Below, in pieces: positions 1 to 8,203 of a DNA stretch of 16,186 nt. Location of the stretch: assembly GCA_023428585.1 (NCBI GenBank), contig JAEYXG010000016.1, positions 1-16,186 on the forward strand, in the 5' to 3' direction. How positions within the stretch are numbered: position 1 is the first letter of the stretch; each line of letters starts with the position of its first letter. The notes beneath the pieces were generated by a model. The model was not told the origin of the DNA. It saw nothing but the letters and a program-made list of their open reading frames with translations, and ran no database searches. The stretch comes from Bacteroidota bacterium. Its GTDB lineage: Bacteria; Bacteroidota; Bacteroidia; Bacteroidales; Lentimicrobiaceae. A program made the translations under genes and the position numbers.

Positions 1-836
1 GCAGCAAGCATATTGCCATAAACCTGGTTCAGTGCCGTAACTTTCTTGGTCAGATTATCCATTTCCTGACGATACTTGTTAATATCCTGAGCAGAATCAC
101 TAATGTTTGTTAAGTACTGGTTCAATGTATTATGCAGCTTGTTGGAATCCTCAACATGCGCATTTGAACTTCTAAGTTGGAGTTCATAAGCAGCATTCAA
201 GGCCGCAATATTGTTTGATAACTTCTGCATCTGATCACTGTAAGCTCTGGTATCAAGGCCTGAGAAATCAAGTTTTTGAACTGAGTTGGCAAATGCCTGA
301 GCAGATTGCTGGTAAGTACCGGTAAACTGATTGGTTGTTTCAGCTGCTTTAGCAACATTGGCTGATAAATCACTAACTGATTTACTGGCACTTGATAATG
401 TACGGGTATAATCACCTGTTGCAGCGGCTGCACTTGACAGATCCGACATTTTGCTTGCATTTTCGCTAAGGTTGCGTAAGCCTGTACCCAAACTCTGTAT
501 TAATTCAGGTCCAATTTTGGCCTTCTCAAGCATGTTGTCAAGTTCCTGAGTTGGAGTCTTACCACTCTTGGCACCGGTAATACCTGAACCGTGGTACATT
601 CCGGCCAATTCCGGATAAACTAAACTCCAATCGGGTTCTACGTGAGGTGGTTCGAATGCTGAAAAGAAGAAAATCAAAGCTTCCGTTCCTAGACCGATTA
701 TCAACATTTCATTTGCACCCTGATAATGGTTAATATTGAATAAGGCTCCTAATATAACAACTGCAGCTCCCCAGCCGTACAGTTTTGCCATAAAGTTTTT
801 GAACCCTCTTCCTCTGACTAAATTGTTCAATCCCAT
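1..836 (-). CDS. gldL: Gliding motility/T9SS inner-membrane motor protein GldL (PorL), 3' end off window
   Basis: The reading frame opens at the ATG at 834-836 and stays open to the window edge, giving 278 codons without a stop. The N-terminus (MGLNNLVRGRGFKNFMAKLY) and the later segment FEPPHVEPDWSLVYPELAGM are typical of GldL/PorL. There are two membrane helices, about residues 20-36 and 44-61. Glu52 lies inside the second helix, in GLGTEA, where the family carries a glutamate implicated in proton-driven rotation. Residues from about 95 onward are Ser/Ala/Asn/Gln-rich and helical, as expected for the cytoplasmic part. Known role: GldL and GldM form the proton-motive-force-powered motor of type IX secretion. 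The gene starts 66 bases after the gldK stop, the usual porK-porL order. The missing 3' end and gldM/gldN should lie to the left. Identification is firm; the full length cannot be seen. Confidence 0.93.
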   Translation of the reverse strand, partial: MGLNNLVRGRGFKNFMAKLYGWGAAVVILGALFNINHYQGANEMLIIGLGTEALIFFFSAFEPPHVEPDWSLVYPELAGMYHGSGITGAKSGKTPTQELDNMLEKAKIGPELIQSLGTGLRNLSENASKMSDLSSAAAATGDYTRTLSSASKSVSDLSANVAKAAETTNQFTGTYQQSAQAFANSVQKLDFSGLDTRAYSDQMQKLSNNIAALNAAYELQLRSSNAHVEDSNKLHNTLNQYLTNISDSAQDINKYRQEMDNLTKKVTALNQVYGNMLA

Positions 837-902
837 GATTGCTAAGTTTGATTTGAGTGATGAATTTTATTTGATTGGTTTGAGTTTATTCAATGATTTC
901 TT

Positions 903-2258
903 TTAATTGTAGATCTTTGATGCTCGTGCTGGATTATCATCTTTTTGACGACCCATGAAGTTCTGAACACAACGGAACCCAATGTAACTCTTTGAGGTAT
1001 CCTGATATTCGTAGGTACGTGCATTTACCTGTAAGTAGTATGATATATCTTTCCAGGAACCTCCGCGAACCACTTTTCTTTTCAGTGCTGGAGGATCACT
1101 ATCCTTGGCATTATAGCTATAGGAAGGATTCATATCCCAGGTAAAATTGTAGGATGATTCATCGAATGCATCGTTTGTCCATTCAGCAACATTACCGGCC
1201 ATGTCATACAAGCCGAAATCATTTGCTGGATAATGGGCAACTATTACCGGAGTTAAACCACCATCGTCAACATAATTACCCCTGAGTGGTTTGAAGTTTG
1301 CAAGGAAACAGCCCTTTTCATTTCTGCTGTAAGGACCTCCCCATGGATAGGGACTAAAGGAATTACCACCACGTGCTGCCCATTCCCATTCGGCCTCTGT
1401 TGGCATTCTAAATTCATTTACCACTGCATTACCGCGCCCGCTCATATAAGCTCTTAGTAACTCAGTACGCCATATTCCAAAAGCTTTTGCCTGCTTCCAG
1501 TTTACACCAATAACAGGATAATTATCGTAGGCAGGATGCCAGAAATACCTTTCAGTCATTGGATCATTATATGCATAGGCATAATCATGAATCCATGAGA
1601 GTGTATCTGGATATACATTTATGATCTCTTTTCTCACGTATAGTGAACGGTCTTTCAAACCTTGCGGACGGTTTGCCAAACCAGCATTAACAGGATCTCC
1701 GGCTGAGAAATCCTTACCTGATGCTGCACGGTAATCAACCCAATAATATTCATAGAACAGTTTCCGTGTATCTATCTCTTTTTTACGGAAGTACCTTTCG
1801 TGCTCAGGCAGGAACATGTCCTCAAGAGCATCACGCTCCTCTTCACCGTTCCATTTAATCTCGGTTTTCCAGTTAAGGAATGGAGGATCGTAGGTTTCAC
1901 CTGTCTTCTTGTTTTCTTCTATGAGATAGTCTTCAGGCTTAACATCTCCTAATTTACGACGGGCGATGGAATCCCTGACCCAGTATACAAACTGGCGGTA
2001 TTCATTGTTGGTAATCTCTGTTTCATCCATGTAGAATGCACTGATAGAAACAGTTCTTGGATCATTGATGTGCGCATAAGGGACATCCTGATCACCAACA
2101 CCCATAGTAAAACTGCCCATAGGTATATAAGCCATACCATATGGATCGGGTTGATAAAATTTTTCTCGTTTTGAAACACCTACCAGTTCCCCATTTCCTG
2201 AGTTACCGCAGCTACTCAGAATAAGGGCTGCAATGATGTAGTTGAAGAGTCTTTTCAT
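903..2258 (-). CDS. gldK: T9SS ring lipoprotein GldK (PorK), FGE-sulfatase-like fold
   Basis: This is a 451-residue lipoprotein. A short signal peptide ends in the lipobox LSSC, with lipidated Cys17. Residues from about 40 to 430 form a formylglycine-generating-enzyme-like (FGE-sulfatase) domain, shown by FTMG near the start, MPTEAEWEWAARGG, YDMAGNVAEWTNDAF, VVRGGSWKD and the terminal IGFRCVQNF. The active-site cysteine pair of true FGE enzymes is absent: the stretch after RGGSW has no Cys. The domain is therefore structural, as known for GldK/PorK. Known role: GldK and GldN form a large ring under the outer membrane in type IX secretion. The ATG at 2256-2258 is directly followed by the signal peptide, so the start is secure. 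It lies between porP and gldL. A promoter-like match just upstream suggests transcription beyond read-through from porP. Confidence 0.95.
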   Translation of the reverse strand: MKRLFNYIIAALILSSCGNSGNGELVGVSKREKFYQPDPYGMAYIPMGSFTMGVGDQDVPYAHINDPRTVSISAFYMDETEITNNEYRQFVYWVRDSIARRKLGDVKPEDYLIEENKKTGETYDPPFLNWKTEIKWNGEEERDALEDMFLPEHERYFRKKEIDTRKLFYEYYWVDYRAASGKDFSAGDPVNAGLANRPQGLKDRSLYVRKEIINVYPDTLSWIHDYAYAYNDPMTERYFWHPAYDNYPVIGVNWKQAKAFGIWRTELLRAYMSGRGNAVVNEFRMPTEAEWEWAARGGNSFSPYPWGGPYSRNEKGCFLANFKPLRGNYVDDGGLTPVIVAHYPANDFGLYDMAGNVAEWTNDAFDESSYNFTWDMNPSYSYNAKDSDPPALKRKVVRGGSWKDISYYLQVNARTYEYQDTSKSYIGFRCVQNFMGRQKDDNPARASKIYN

Positions 2259-2334
2259 GTTTATTACCTGATTTTAATGCAAATAACGGTTCTACAAAAG
2301 GTTTATTATTAGCTTTTAACCGATTTTTGATCGA

Positions 2335-2364
2335 CAAAAATAGCATAATAATATTTCAATGCAA
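2335..2364 (-). promoter_or_regulatory. Putative Bacteroidota promoter for gldK-gldL
   Basis: Reading the minus strand, TTG (2364-2362) is followed after 19 bases by TATTTTTG (2342-2335), which fits the TTG/TTTG, 19-21 bases, TAnnTTTG pattern. It lies about 77 bases before the gldK ATG, in the 114-base gap after porP. AT-rich DNA gives chance matches, so this is only a candidate. Confidence 0.4.
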
Positions 2365-2372
2365 CTATTTCT

Positions 2373-3338
2373 TTATAAGAATCTGGTATTCCGAAAACTT
2401 TTTTTGGTTTTCTCCAATGCCAATTGAAAGCAATATCTTACCATCACTTCATGACTACCAGCTCCCCCAATTTTGGAGAGTGGAATATCATAGGCATATC
2501 CAATACTCAGATCCTTAACGTTTAATCCTATCATAACAGCAGTTGTTTCCTGAAAACGATAAGTAAGTCCTCCCCAGAATTTCCTGTTATATTCTATCAT
2601 TCCATTTATATCAACCTGCGCTGTTGTTCCATCATATTTCACAAATACGCTTGGCGTAAAGACATATGCCGGGTTACGAATCCATGATATTTCATACCCT
2701 GCCGTTCCATAATAATGCCTGGTGAGGTCATATTCCAATTGCCCGTTACCATGTTCTTTTGAGCCTTGAAGCAGCTGGGCACCTGATATTCCCACGTAGA
2801 GACCGCCTGGTTGCAGGTAGAATATACCAAACCCCATATCAGTGAACATGGTACTTTCTTCAGCACCCTGAATAAGCGGGTCCTGTTCAACCGGCTTCAA
2901 CTTACTGAAATCAAGTGATTTATTGAGAAACCCAACATTTAGGCCAATACCAAGCTCCCCACTGCCGAGTGACTTATTATATGAATACCCCAATTTTACG
3001 TATACATCTTTGAAATAACCAATCTTATCCTGCATTACTACAGCCGATAATCCCCCATGAAGTAACCTTATTGGGGCATCGGCATTAACTACAAAGGTTT
3101 CAGGTGCTACATGATTGCCATCCTCATCATTCAACCCAATCCATTGCTGTCTAACCAATCCCGTAACACAGATTGCATCCCGTAAACCGGCATAACCCGG
3201 ATTCACAGTGGTGTGATTAAATTGATTAAGGGTAAACTGGGGTTCCTGCTGCCCTTTTAATGTGAAAGGTACCAGAAACATAATTACCAGTATACCGGTA
3301 ATGTTTAATGACTTAAAACTTTGTAGAATGCTCTTCAT
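2373..3338 (-). CDS. porP: Type IX secretion system membrane protein, PorP/SprF family
   Basis: The product is a 321-residue outer-membrane protein. Its signal peptide (MKSILQSFKSLNITGILVIM, then FLVPFTLKG) is probably cut near residue 29. The mature N-terminus, EPQFTLNQFNHTTVNPGYAG, is the hallmark opening of the PorP/SprF family (usually PQFxxYxxNxxxxNPAYAG). The remainder alternates Gly and aromatic residues in short strands (QPGGLYVGISGAQLLQGS, TAGYEISWI, GGLTYRF), as in a beta barrel. Known role: PorP-type proteins take part in type IX secretion and in attaching surface cargo. I chose the ATG at 3336-3338; the frame could extend ten codons to a TTG at 3366-3368, but the ATG start gives a better signal peptide. 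A plausible promoter lies upstream, and gldK follows after 114 bases, so this is probably the first gene of a porP-gldK-gldL block. Confidence 0.9.
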   Translation of the reverse strand: MKSILQSFKSLNITGILVIMFLVPFTLKGQQEPQFTLNQFNHTTVNPGYAGLRDAICVTGLVRQQWIGLNDEDGNHVAPETFVVNADAPIRLLHGGLSAVVMQDKIGYFKDVYVKLGYSYNKSLGSGELGIGLNVGFLNKSLDFSKLKPVEQDPLIQGAEESTMFTDMGFGIFYLQPGGLYVGISGAQLLQGSKEHGNGQLEYDLTRHYYGTAGYEISWIRNPAYVFTPSVFVKYDGTTAQVDINGMIEYNRKFWGGLTYRFQETTAVMIGLNVKDLSIGYAYDIPLSKIGGAGSHEVMVRYCFQLALEKTKKSFRNTRFL

Positions 3339-3450
3339 TGCAGCATTTCTTATAGTTTGTTTCAGCAACGGTTTCCTTTATTGTCAGTTATTTGTCGAAA
3401 GTTGAAGGGGGAATTCGACAACCAATTTTCCTATTAATCAAAAATAAACG

Positions 3451-3480
3451 CAAAAGTAATACACTACAGGTACAATACAA
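3451..3480 (-). promoter_or_regulatory. Putative Bacteroidota promoter for porP
   Basis: On the minus strand, TTG (3480-3478) is followed after exactly 19 bases by TACTTTTG (3458-3451), matching the Bacteroidota consensus. It lies 113 bases before the porP ATG, leaving a leader of about 100 bases, and points away from the yitT promoter in the same gap. Confidence 0.5.
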
Positions 3481-3566
3481 TTGAAAAAGATTTAGGTGTC
3501 AAATGTACAAAAATATAAATAAACCACTCCATTGTTGAATTAAAACTTCGAAGAATTATAAAACGA

Positions 3567-3598
3567 TTTGCACACCCGTATATTGTGCAGTAGCTTTG
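3567..3598 (+). promoter_or_regulatory. Bacteroidota-type promoter for the yitT pair
   Basis: TTTG (3567-3570), a 20-base spacer and TAGCTTTG (3591-3598) give a full match to the Bacteroidota primary sigma factor consensus. The expected transcript start, near 3605, leaves a leader of about 30 bases before the ATG at 3634. This is the best promoter match in the window. Its spacer is filled by an inverted repeat, described separately. Confidence 0.65.
3569..3589. promoter_or_regulatory. Candidate operator dyad inside the yitT promoter
   Basis: TGCACA (3569-3574), nine bases, then TGTGCA (3584-3589) form a perfect 6+6 inverted repeat. It occupies almost the whole space between the -33 and -7 elements of the promoter. 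Half-site centres lie about 15 bases apart, which could suit a dimeric regulator. The binding protein is unknown, and the function is inferred from position only. Confidence 0.35.
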
Positions 3599-3633
3599 CA
3601 GAGAATTTCTGAATTCTTCAAAATTACAAATTT

Positions 3634-4563
3634 ATGGCATTTGTTCAAAACGAAAAGATTTTTTCAGCAAGATGGTTCAAAGCCTATGCTTTGATAACAA
3701 TCGGTTCTTTTATTCTTGCTGCCGGTTTTGTATTTTTTATCAATCCTTATAATATTGTGCCCGGTGGTGTCTATGGCATCGGCATTGTAGTTCACCATCT
3801 AACTGTAGGCATATTCTCCTTTTGGCCAACAGGTATACCCATAGGTCTATTTGGCCTGGTTCTTAATATTCCTCTTACTATTATTGGTATAAAGATTCTT
3901 GGTCCACGCTTTGGAATTAAAACTGTGGTGGGTTTTGTTTTGACTTCCGTATTTATGGATTTGCTTACCTATGTTGTAGGTGAAGGCGACTACCTGGGTC
4001 TGGCAAACGAAGTATTATTGGCTTGTATTTTTGGTGGTGTGTTGATTGGATTTGGCTTAGGCCTCATTTTCAATGCCAAGGCAACCTCAGGTGGTTCTGA
4101 CATTGTAGCCATGATTATTTCAAAATACACGCGTCTTCCCCTTGGTCAGCTCATGATATATGTTGACTCTGCCATTGTTCTTTTTGGCTTGATTGTATTC
4201 AAAGACTGGCGTATTCCTTTGTATTCCTGGATAGTAATATTCATAACAGGCAAGGTAATTGATATCACTATGCAAGGGGTAAGCTATGATAAGATGTTGC
4301 TTATTATTTCAAATGAGTTTACACTTATTCGTGATAAGATTATCAATGATCTTGAACGAGGTGGCACTTATATACCGGGTAAGGGAATGTATAACGACAG
4401 TGATAAAACCATCATATTCGCAGTTGTTAACCGGAGAGAACTCGCCATCTTGCAAGAGTATATTCACCAGATTGATCCTGAAGCCTTTGTTACTGTAGTG
4501 GACGCAAATGAAATTTTGGGCGAGGGTTTTCGTTCATTGAGTGATAAAGTTGCTCAGCTTTAA
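3634..4563 (+). CDS. YitT family membrane protein, upstream copy
   Basis: This 309-residue protein has the two-part YitT architecture. An N-terminal membrane region of about five or six helices covers residues 18-212. A soluble C-terminal DUF2179-type domain covers about residues 220-297. Family motifs include NPYNIVPGGVYGIGIVVHHL, ILGPRFGIKTVVGFVLTS, ATSGGSDIVAMII and RLPLGQLM in the membrane part, and ERGGTYIPGKGMY plus VVNRRELAIL in the soluble part. The family is widespread, but transport substrate and role are not established, so none is assigned. The ATG at 3634 lies about 30 bases after a good promoter start. A paralog follows after 54 bases in the same direction, so the two are probably co-transcribed. 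Base composition does not suggest recent transfer. Confidence 0.9.
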   Translation: MAFVQNEKIFSARWFKAYALITIGSFILAAGFVFFINPYNIVPGGVYGIGIVVHHLTVGIFSFWPTGIPIGLFGLVLNIPLTIIGIKILGPRFGIKTVVGFVLTSVFMDLLTYVVGEGDYLGLANEVLLACIFGGVLIGFGLGLIFNAKATSGGSDIVAMIISKYTRLPLGQLMIYVDSAIVLFGLIVFKDWRIPLYSWIVIFITGKVIDITMQGVSYDKMLLIISNEFTLIRDKIINDLERGGTYIPGKGMYNDSDKTIIFAVVNRRELAILQEYIHQIDPEAFVTVVDANEILGEGFRSLSDKVAQL

Positions 4564-4617
4564 TATCCAATTCATTATTATTTACTGTTCTATAATCAAT
4601 CATTATAATATTAAATT

Positions 4618-5511
4618 ATGCCATTTCTGCAGAAAGAGCAATTATTCACCAAAAAGTGGTTCATCTCATATTCATTAATACTGGTTGGCACTTTCCTTGT
4701 CGCTACCGGCTATGTATACTTTATTACTCCCTATAAAATTGTACCTGGCGGCATATATGGTATCTCAATCGTTCTACACCATCTTTTCGGCACCCCGGTG
4801 GGCTTAACTGCCTTGTTATTCAACATCCCGCTTACTATTATAGGCACCAGGGTGTTAGGCCCAAGATTCGGGACTAAAACTGTGGTGGGCTTTGTCCTTA
4901 CTTCTGTATTTGTCGACCTGCTGTCATTTTTCTCGAAATTTGAGCCACTGGTTGAATCTGATCCTCTGCTATCGTCAGTCTTTGGGGGTGCGCTCGTAGG
5001 TGCCGGAGTTGGTCTAATCTTCAAATCAAAGGCAACATCGGGTGGCTCTGATGTTATCGCAATGATTATCGCCCGTTATACACGCCTTCCATTGGGCCAA
5101 TTAATGATGGCTGTTGATTCTGTAATTGTTTTAGTAGGATTTGCAGTGTTTGGCGATTGGAGAATCCCACTTTATTCATGGATTACAATATTTGTTATGG
5201 GAAAAACCATAGATGCTGTTCTATCAGGTGTGAACTATGAAAAAACAATCTTTATTGTTTCTGAAAAGCATCAGGAGATACGCGACAAGATAATAAACGA
5301 TCTCAATAGGGGCGGTACTTTCCTTCAAGGTGAAGGTATGTTCAATGGACAGGAGAAGAAGGTGATTTTTACTGTTGTTAACAGGCGGGAGTTGGCTATG
5401 CTTGAAGAGTTTATAAATAAGATTGACCCAAAGGCTTTTCTCACTATCATGGATGCCCACGAGATTCTGGGCCAGGGATTCAAATCATTGCATGACAAAC
5501 TGGATGATTAA
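4618..5511 (+). CDS. YitT family membrane protein, downstream copy
   Basis: This 297-residue paralog of the preceding gene has the same membrane region plus DUF2179-type C-terminal domain. Shared blocks include PRFG.KTVVGFVLTSVF, KATSGGSD, YTRLPLGQLM, DWRIPLYSWI, IRDKIINDL and VVNRREL; by eye about 60% of aligned residues match. The main difference is a shortened loop after the HHL motif near residue 56. Divergence at this level points to an old tandem duplication with both copies kept functional. No clear promoter lies in the 54-base gap upstream, so transcription is likely shared with the first copy. A strong hairpin follows 17 bases after the stop. Substrate and physiological role are unknown. 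Confidence 0.9.
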   Translation: MPFLQKEQLFTKKWFISYSLILVGTFLVATGYVYFITPYKIVPGGIYGISIVLHHLFGTPVGLTALLFNIPLTIIGTRVLGPRFGTKTVVGFVLTSVFVDLLSFFSKFEPLVESDPLLSSVFGGALVGAGVGLIFKSKATSGGSDVIAMIIARYTRLPLGQLMMAVDSVIVLVGFAVFGDWRIPLYSWITIFVMGKTIDAVLSGVNYEKTIFIVSEKHQEIRDKIINDLNRGGTFLQGEGMFNGQEKKVIFTVVNRRELAMLEEFINKIDPKAFLTIMDAHEILGQGFKSLHDKLDD

Positions 5512-5528
5512 GAATCTTAATTTTTACA

Positions 5529-5562
5529 AGAAAGGGAGTCAGTTGTTGCTGACTCCCTTTCT
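5529..5562. terminator. Bidirectional terminator hairpin between yitT and rseP
   Basis: A perfect 14-base-pair stem runs from 5529-5542 (AGAAAGGGAGTCAG) to 5549-5562, with a six-base loop. It starts 17 bases after the yitT stop and lies 53 bases beyond the convergent rseP stop. The flanks are AT-rich but have no long T run on either strand, so it may work as a shared terminator or 3'-end stabiliser. Confidence 0.75.
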
Positions 5563-5615
5563 ATTTATAAATAGTTATATTGTGCTAAATACTCACCACT
5601 GAATGAAATGCATTG

Positions 5616-6938
5616 CTATCTGAAGAGTTTGATAATATCATTACCATTGGCAAGAATCAAGAGCCCAAACAGTATGACCATTCCAACTATCTGAGCATAC
5701 TCAAGGAATTTATCTGATGGCTTGCGGCCTGTTATTATTTCATACATCAAAAAGAGAACATGCCCTCCATCCAACGCAGGTATAGGTAAAATATTCATAA
5801 TGGCAAGTATTATGGAGAGAAAGGCGGTCAAACTCCAAAACGACATCCAGTCCCACTCTGCAGGGAAGATACTACCTATTGCAATGAAACCACCTAATGA
5901 CTCATAGGCCTTTGCCTCGGGAAGGAATAGCAATTTCAACTGTTTTAGATAATTTGCAGCCTGCTTCCAGGTTTTAATGAAGCCTGCAGGTATTGCCGAA
6001 ACCAATGAATATTCCCGCTCACTAACTTTAAACAATGAGGTTGGACTTGTAATGTAGGCACCAATTTTTGCCGTTGCATCCAATTGAACATCAAAACTCA
6101 AGGTATCGGATCCCCTAAGTATATTTAAAGCAATTTCTTGACTTGCCAAACTGTCAAGTACACTTTTATATTGATCAAAATATAGTAGAGTGGTATCATT
6201 TATACCAATAATTCGATCACCTACTTTTAGACCGGCATCCTGCCCTGCTGATTCTTTGGTAAAATCACCAATAATAAAAGGAATTCGGGGATTGATAAAC
6301 TCGGGCGATTGATGTTTCAACAGTTTGGCAATAAAACCGTCAGGGATATTAACTGTATAAGGTTTTTCATCTCTGAGCACCTGAATGGTCTTAGCATTAT
6401 CAAGAATGATCTTGCCGGGAATCTTATAGAAGTCCTCAACATACTCATTATCAACAGTAAGAATTTTATCACCGTCACGCAACCCCATTTTCTCTGCCAT
6501 CGTGTCAGCCACAATACCATATTTTACTTCTGAAGAGGGCAAATACTGTTCTCCCCACATCCACAATATCCCTATATAAATAGCAATTGCCAAAAGAACG
6601 TTTACAGTCACGCCGCCTAGCATTATGATCAATCGCTGCCAGGTTGGTTTTGACCTGAACTCCCATGGCTGAGCGGGTTGACTCATCTGCTCCTTATCCA
6701 TTGATTCATCTATCATACCGGATATCTTGACATATCCACCCAGAGGCAGCCATCCCATTCCATATTCAGTTTCACCTTTCTTGAACTTGAATAGTGAAAA
6801 CCATGGATCAAAAAAGAGGTAGAATTTCTCTACCCTGGTTTTAAATATCTTGGCAGCAATAAAATGACCGAATTCATGAAATATTACCAGAATTGATAAG
6901 CTTAGTAGCAATTGTGCAGCTTTAATCACTATTTCCAT
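5616..6938 (-). CDS. rseP: Site-2 intramembrane zinc metalloprotease RseP
   Basis: This 440-residue protease cuts transmembrane substrates within the inner membrane. In the best-studied bacteria it releases an extracytoplasmic sigma factor from its anti-sigma factor. The zinc motif HEFGH (His21, Glu22, His25) lies in the first membrane helix. The third ligand is Asp390 in the LDGGH motif near the C-terminus. Between them are a second membrane segment around residues 105-130 and two PDZ-type domains, about 135-200 and 215-300, each marked by a GLxxGDxI segment (GLRDGDKI, GLKVGDRI). Two more helices lie near 365-385 and 415-432. All catalytic residues are present and the length is normal. The ATG at 6936-6938 follows a TATCTTTG element. 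dxr lies 94 bases upstream in the same direction. The local anti-sigma substrate is not in this window. Confidence 0.95.
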   Translation of the reverse strand: MEIVIKAAQLLLSLSILVIFHEFGHFIAAKIFKTRVEKFYLFFDPWFSLFKFKKGETEYGMGWLPLGGYVKISGMIDESMDKEQMSQPAQPWEFRSKPTWQRLIIMLGGVTVNVLLAIAIYIGILWMWGEQYLPSSEVKYGIVADTMAEKMGLRDGDKILTVDNEYVEDFYKIPGKIILDNAKTIQVLRDEKPYTVNIPDGFIAKLLKHQSPEFINPRIPFIIGDFTKESAGQDAGLKVGDRIIGINDTTLLYFDQYKSVLDSLASQEIALNILRGSDTLSFDVQLDATAKIGAYITSPTSLFKVSEREYSLVSAIPAGFIKTWKQAANYLKQLKLLFLPEAKAYESLGGFIAIGSIFPAEWDWMSFWSLTAFLSIILAIMNILPIPALDGGHVLFLMYEIITGRKPSDKFLEYAQIVGMVILFGLLILANGNDIIKLFR

Positions 6939-6965
6939 ATGAGGGAATTATAATTTTTGAGTCAA

Positions 6966-6995
6966 CAAAGATAGTAAGATATGGTTCATGTGAAA
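6966..6995 (-). promoter_or_regulatory. Putative promoter for rseP
   Basis: On the minus strand, TATCTTTG (6973-6966) is an exact -7 element 28-35 bases before the rseP ATG. A weaker TTTC (6995-6992) lies 18 bases further upstream. This suggests rseP can be transcribed independently of dxr. Confidence 0.5.
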
Positions 6996-7032
6996 TTGAC
7001 CGTAATAACTTCACATGCAAAAGTTTGTTAAT

Positions 7033-8193
7033 TTATAGGAGCACTGAATTGCAATAGTCTGTAGCCATCGCCCTTACGAGCCTATTAGTCTCCAGCAGAG
7101 CATCATAGTCAGGCCTTTTTTCAAAAGCTGCATTATTCATGCATCTTTCAACAACTAAAGGTATTTGGAAGAAGCCAATTTTTCCGCAAAGAAAGTGTGA
7201 TACAGCAATTTCATTGGCTGCATTCAAAATGCATGGCATATTACCTCCCTGTTCAAGAGCATTGTAAGCAAGCTCAATACAAGGAAATGCATTTCTATCA
7301 GGAGGTTCAAAAGTCAATGAATGAATTTTAGCAAAATCCACCCGACCATAGTTTGCGTTCAGCCTATATGGGTAAGACAGGGCATACTGAATTGGCAGTT
7401 TCATATCAGGCATACCCAATTGAGCCTTTAGGGTCCCATCGCTGAATTGAACCATGCTATGAACTATACACTGCGGATGAACTAAAATGTCAATTTGTTC
7501 TGGTTCAAGTGAAAAGAGCCATTTTGCTTCAATCACTTCGAATCCCTTATTCATCATGGTAGCAGAATCTATCGAAATTTTGCGGCCCATTGACCAGTTG
7601 GGATGACTTAATGCTTGTTGAACACTAACATTGCGCATTTCATTTCTTGTCATACCACGGAAAGGTCCGCCTGAAGATGTAAGATATACTTTTTCAGGTT
7701 TCGACACCTCTCCTGTTAAGCATTGGAATATGGCTGAATGCTCTGAGTCGACAGGTATGAAAGGCACCTTTTTGGCCTTTGCCAGGTTAGTCACCATTTC
7801 ACCTGCAACTACCAAAACCTCTTTATTGGCAATAGCCACAGCTTTACCTGCATTTATGGCACTTATAGTTGGTTTTAACCCTTCAAAACCAACCGTGGCA
7901 ATAAGTACCATATCAAATAAATCCATCTCCATTACCTGGCTTAAGGAATCACTGCCTGTAAACACCTTTATATCAAGAGGATCAAGTGCTTCAAATACCC
8001 TATTATATTGATCAGTATCTCTGATAACAACTGAATCCGGCTTAAAAGCCGTTGCCTGTTGTATTAATAGATTGGCATTATTCTTAGCTGCAAGAACAGT
8101 AACTTCAAATATATCTTGATGGTTGGCAATTACTTCAAGAGCTTGTGTACCGATTGAGCCGGTTGACCCATATATACCTATTCGCCTTTTCAT
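7033..8193 (-). CDS. dxr: 1-deoxy-D-xylulose 5-phosphate reductoisomerase
   Basis: The cytoplasmic enzyme Dxr (IspC) converts 1-deoxy-D-xylulose 5-phosphate to 2-C-methyl-D-erythritol 4-phosphate with NADPH, the committed step of the MEP isoprenoid pathway. The NADPH-binding loop GSTGSIG lies at residues 9-15. The metal ligands are Asp149 and Glu151 (PVDSEHSAIFQ) and Glu222 (VIEAKWLF). The substrate and flexible-loop region HPNWSMGRKISIDSATMMNKG spans residues 198-217 and beyond. The C-terminal segment CILNAANEIAV is also typical. The length of 386 residues is slightly short of the E. coli enzyme and complete. The ATG lies 10 bases after the stop of the M23 gene, so the two are probably co-transcribed; rseP follows after 94 bases. 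Confidence 0.97.
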   Translation of the reverse strand: MKRRIGIYGSTGSIGTQALEVIANHQDIFEVTVLAAKNNANLLIQQATAFKPDSVVIRDTDQYNRVFEALDPLDIKVFTGSDSLSQVMEMDLFDMVLIATVGFEGLKPTISAINAGKAVAIANKEVLVVAGEMVTNLAKAKKVPFIPVDSEHSAIFQCLTGEVSKPEKVYLTSSGGPFRGMTRNEMRNVSVQQALSHPNWSMGRKISIDSATMMNKGFEVIEAKWLFSLEPEQIDILVHPQCIVHSMVQFSDGTLKAQLGMPDMKLPIQYALSYPYRLNANYGRVDFAKIHSLTFEPPDRNAFPCIELAYNALEQGGNMPCILNAANEIAVSHFLCGKIGFFQIPLVVERCMNNAAFEKRPDYDALLETNRLVRAMATDYCNSVLL

Positions 8194-8203
8194 CCATGAA
8201 AAA

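Noticed and set aside
903..2258. gldK as an active formylglycine-generating enzyme or sulfatase activator
   Set aside because: The domain matches, but the catalytic cysteine pair is missing and the context is porP-gldK-gldL.
7631..8011. A 126-residue open frame opposite dxr
   Set aside because: It lies wholly inside dxr on the other strand, has no family features, and dxr is clearly the real gene.
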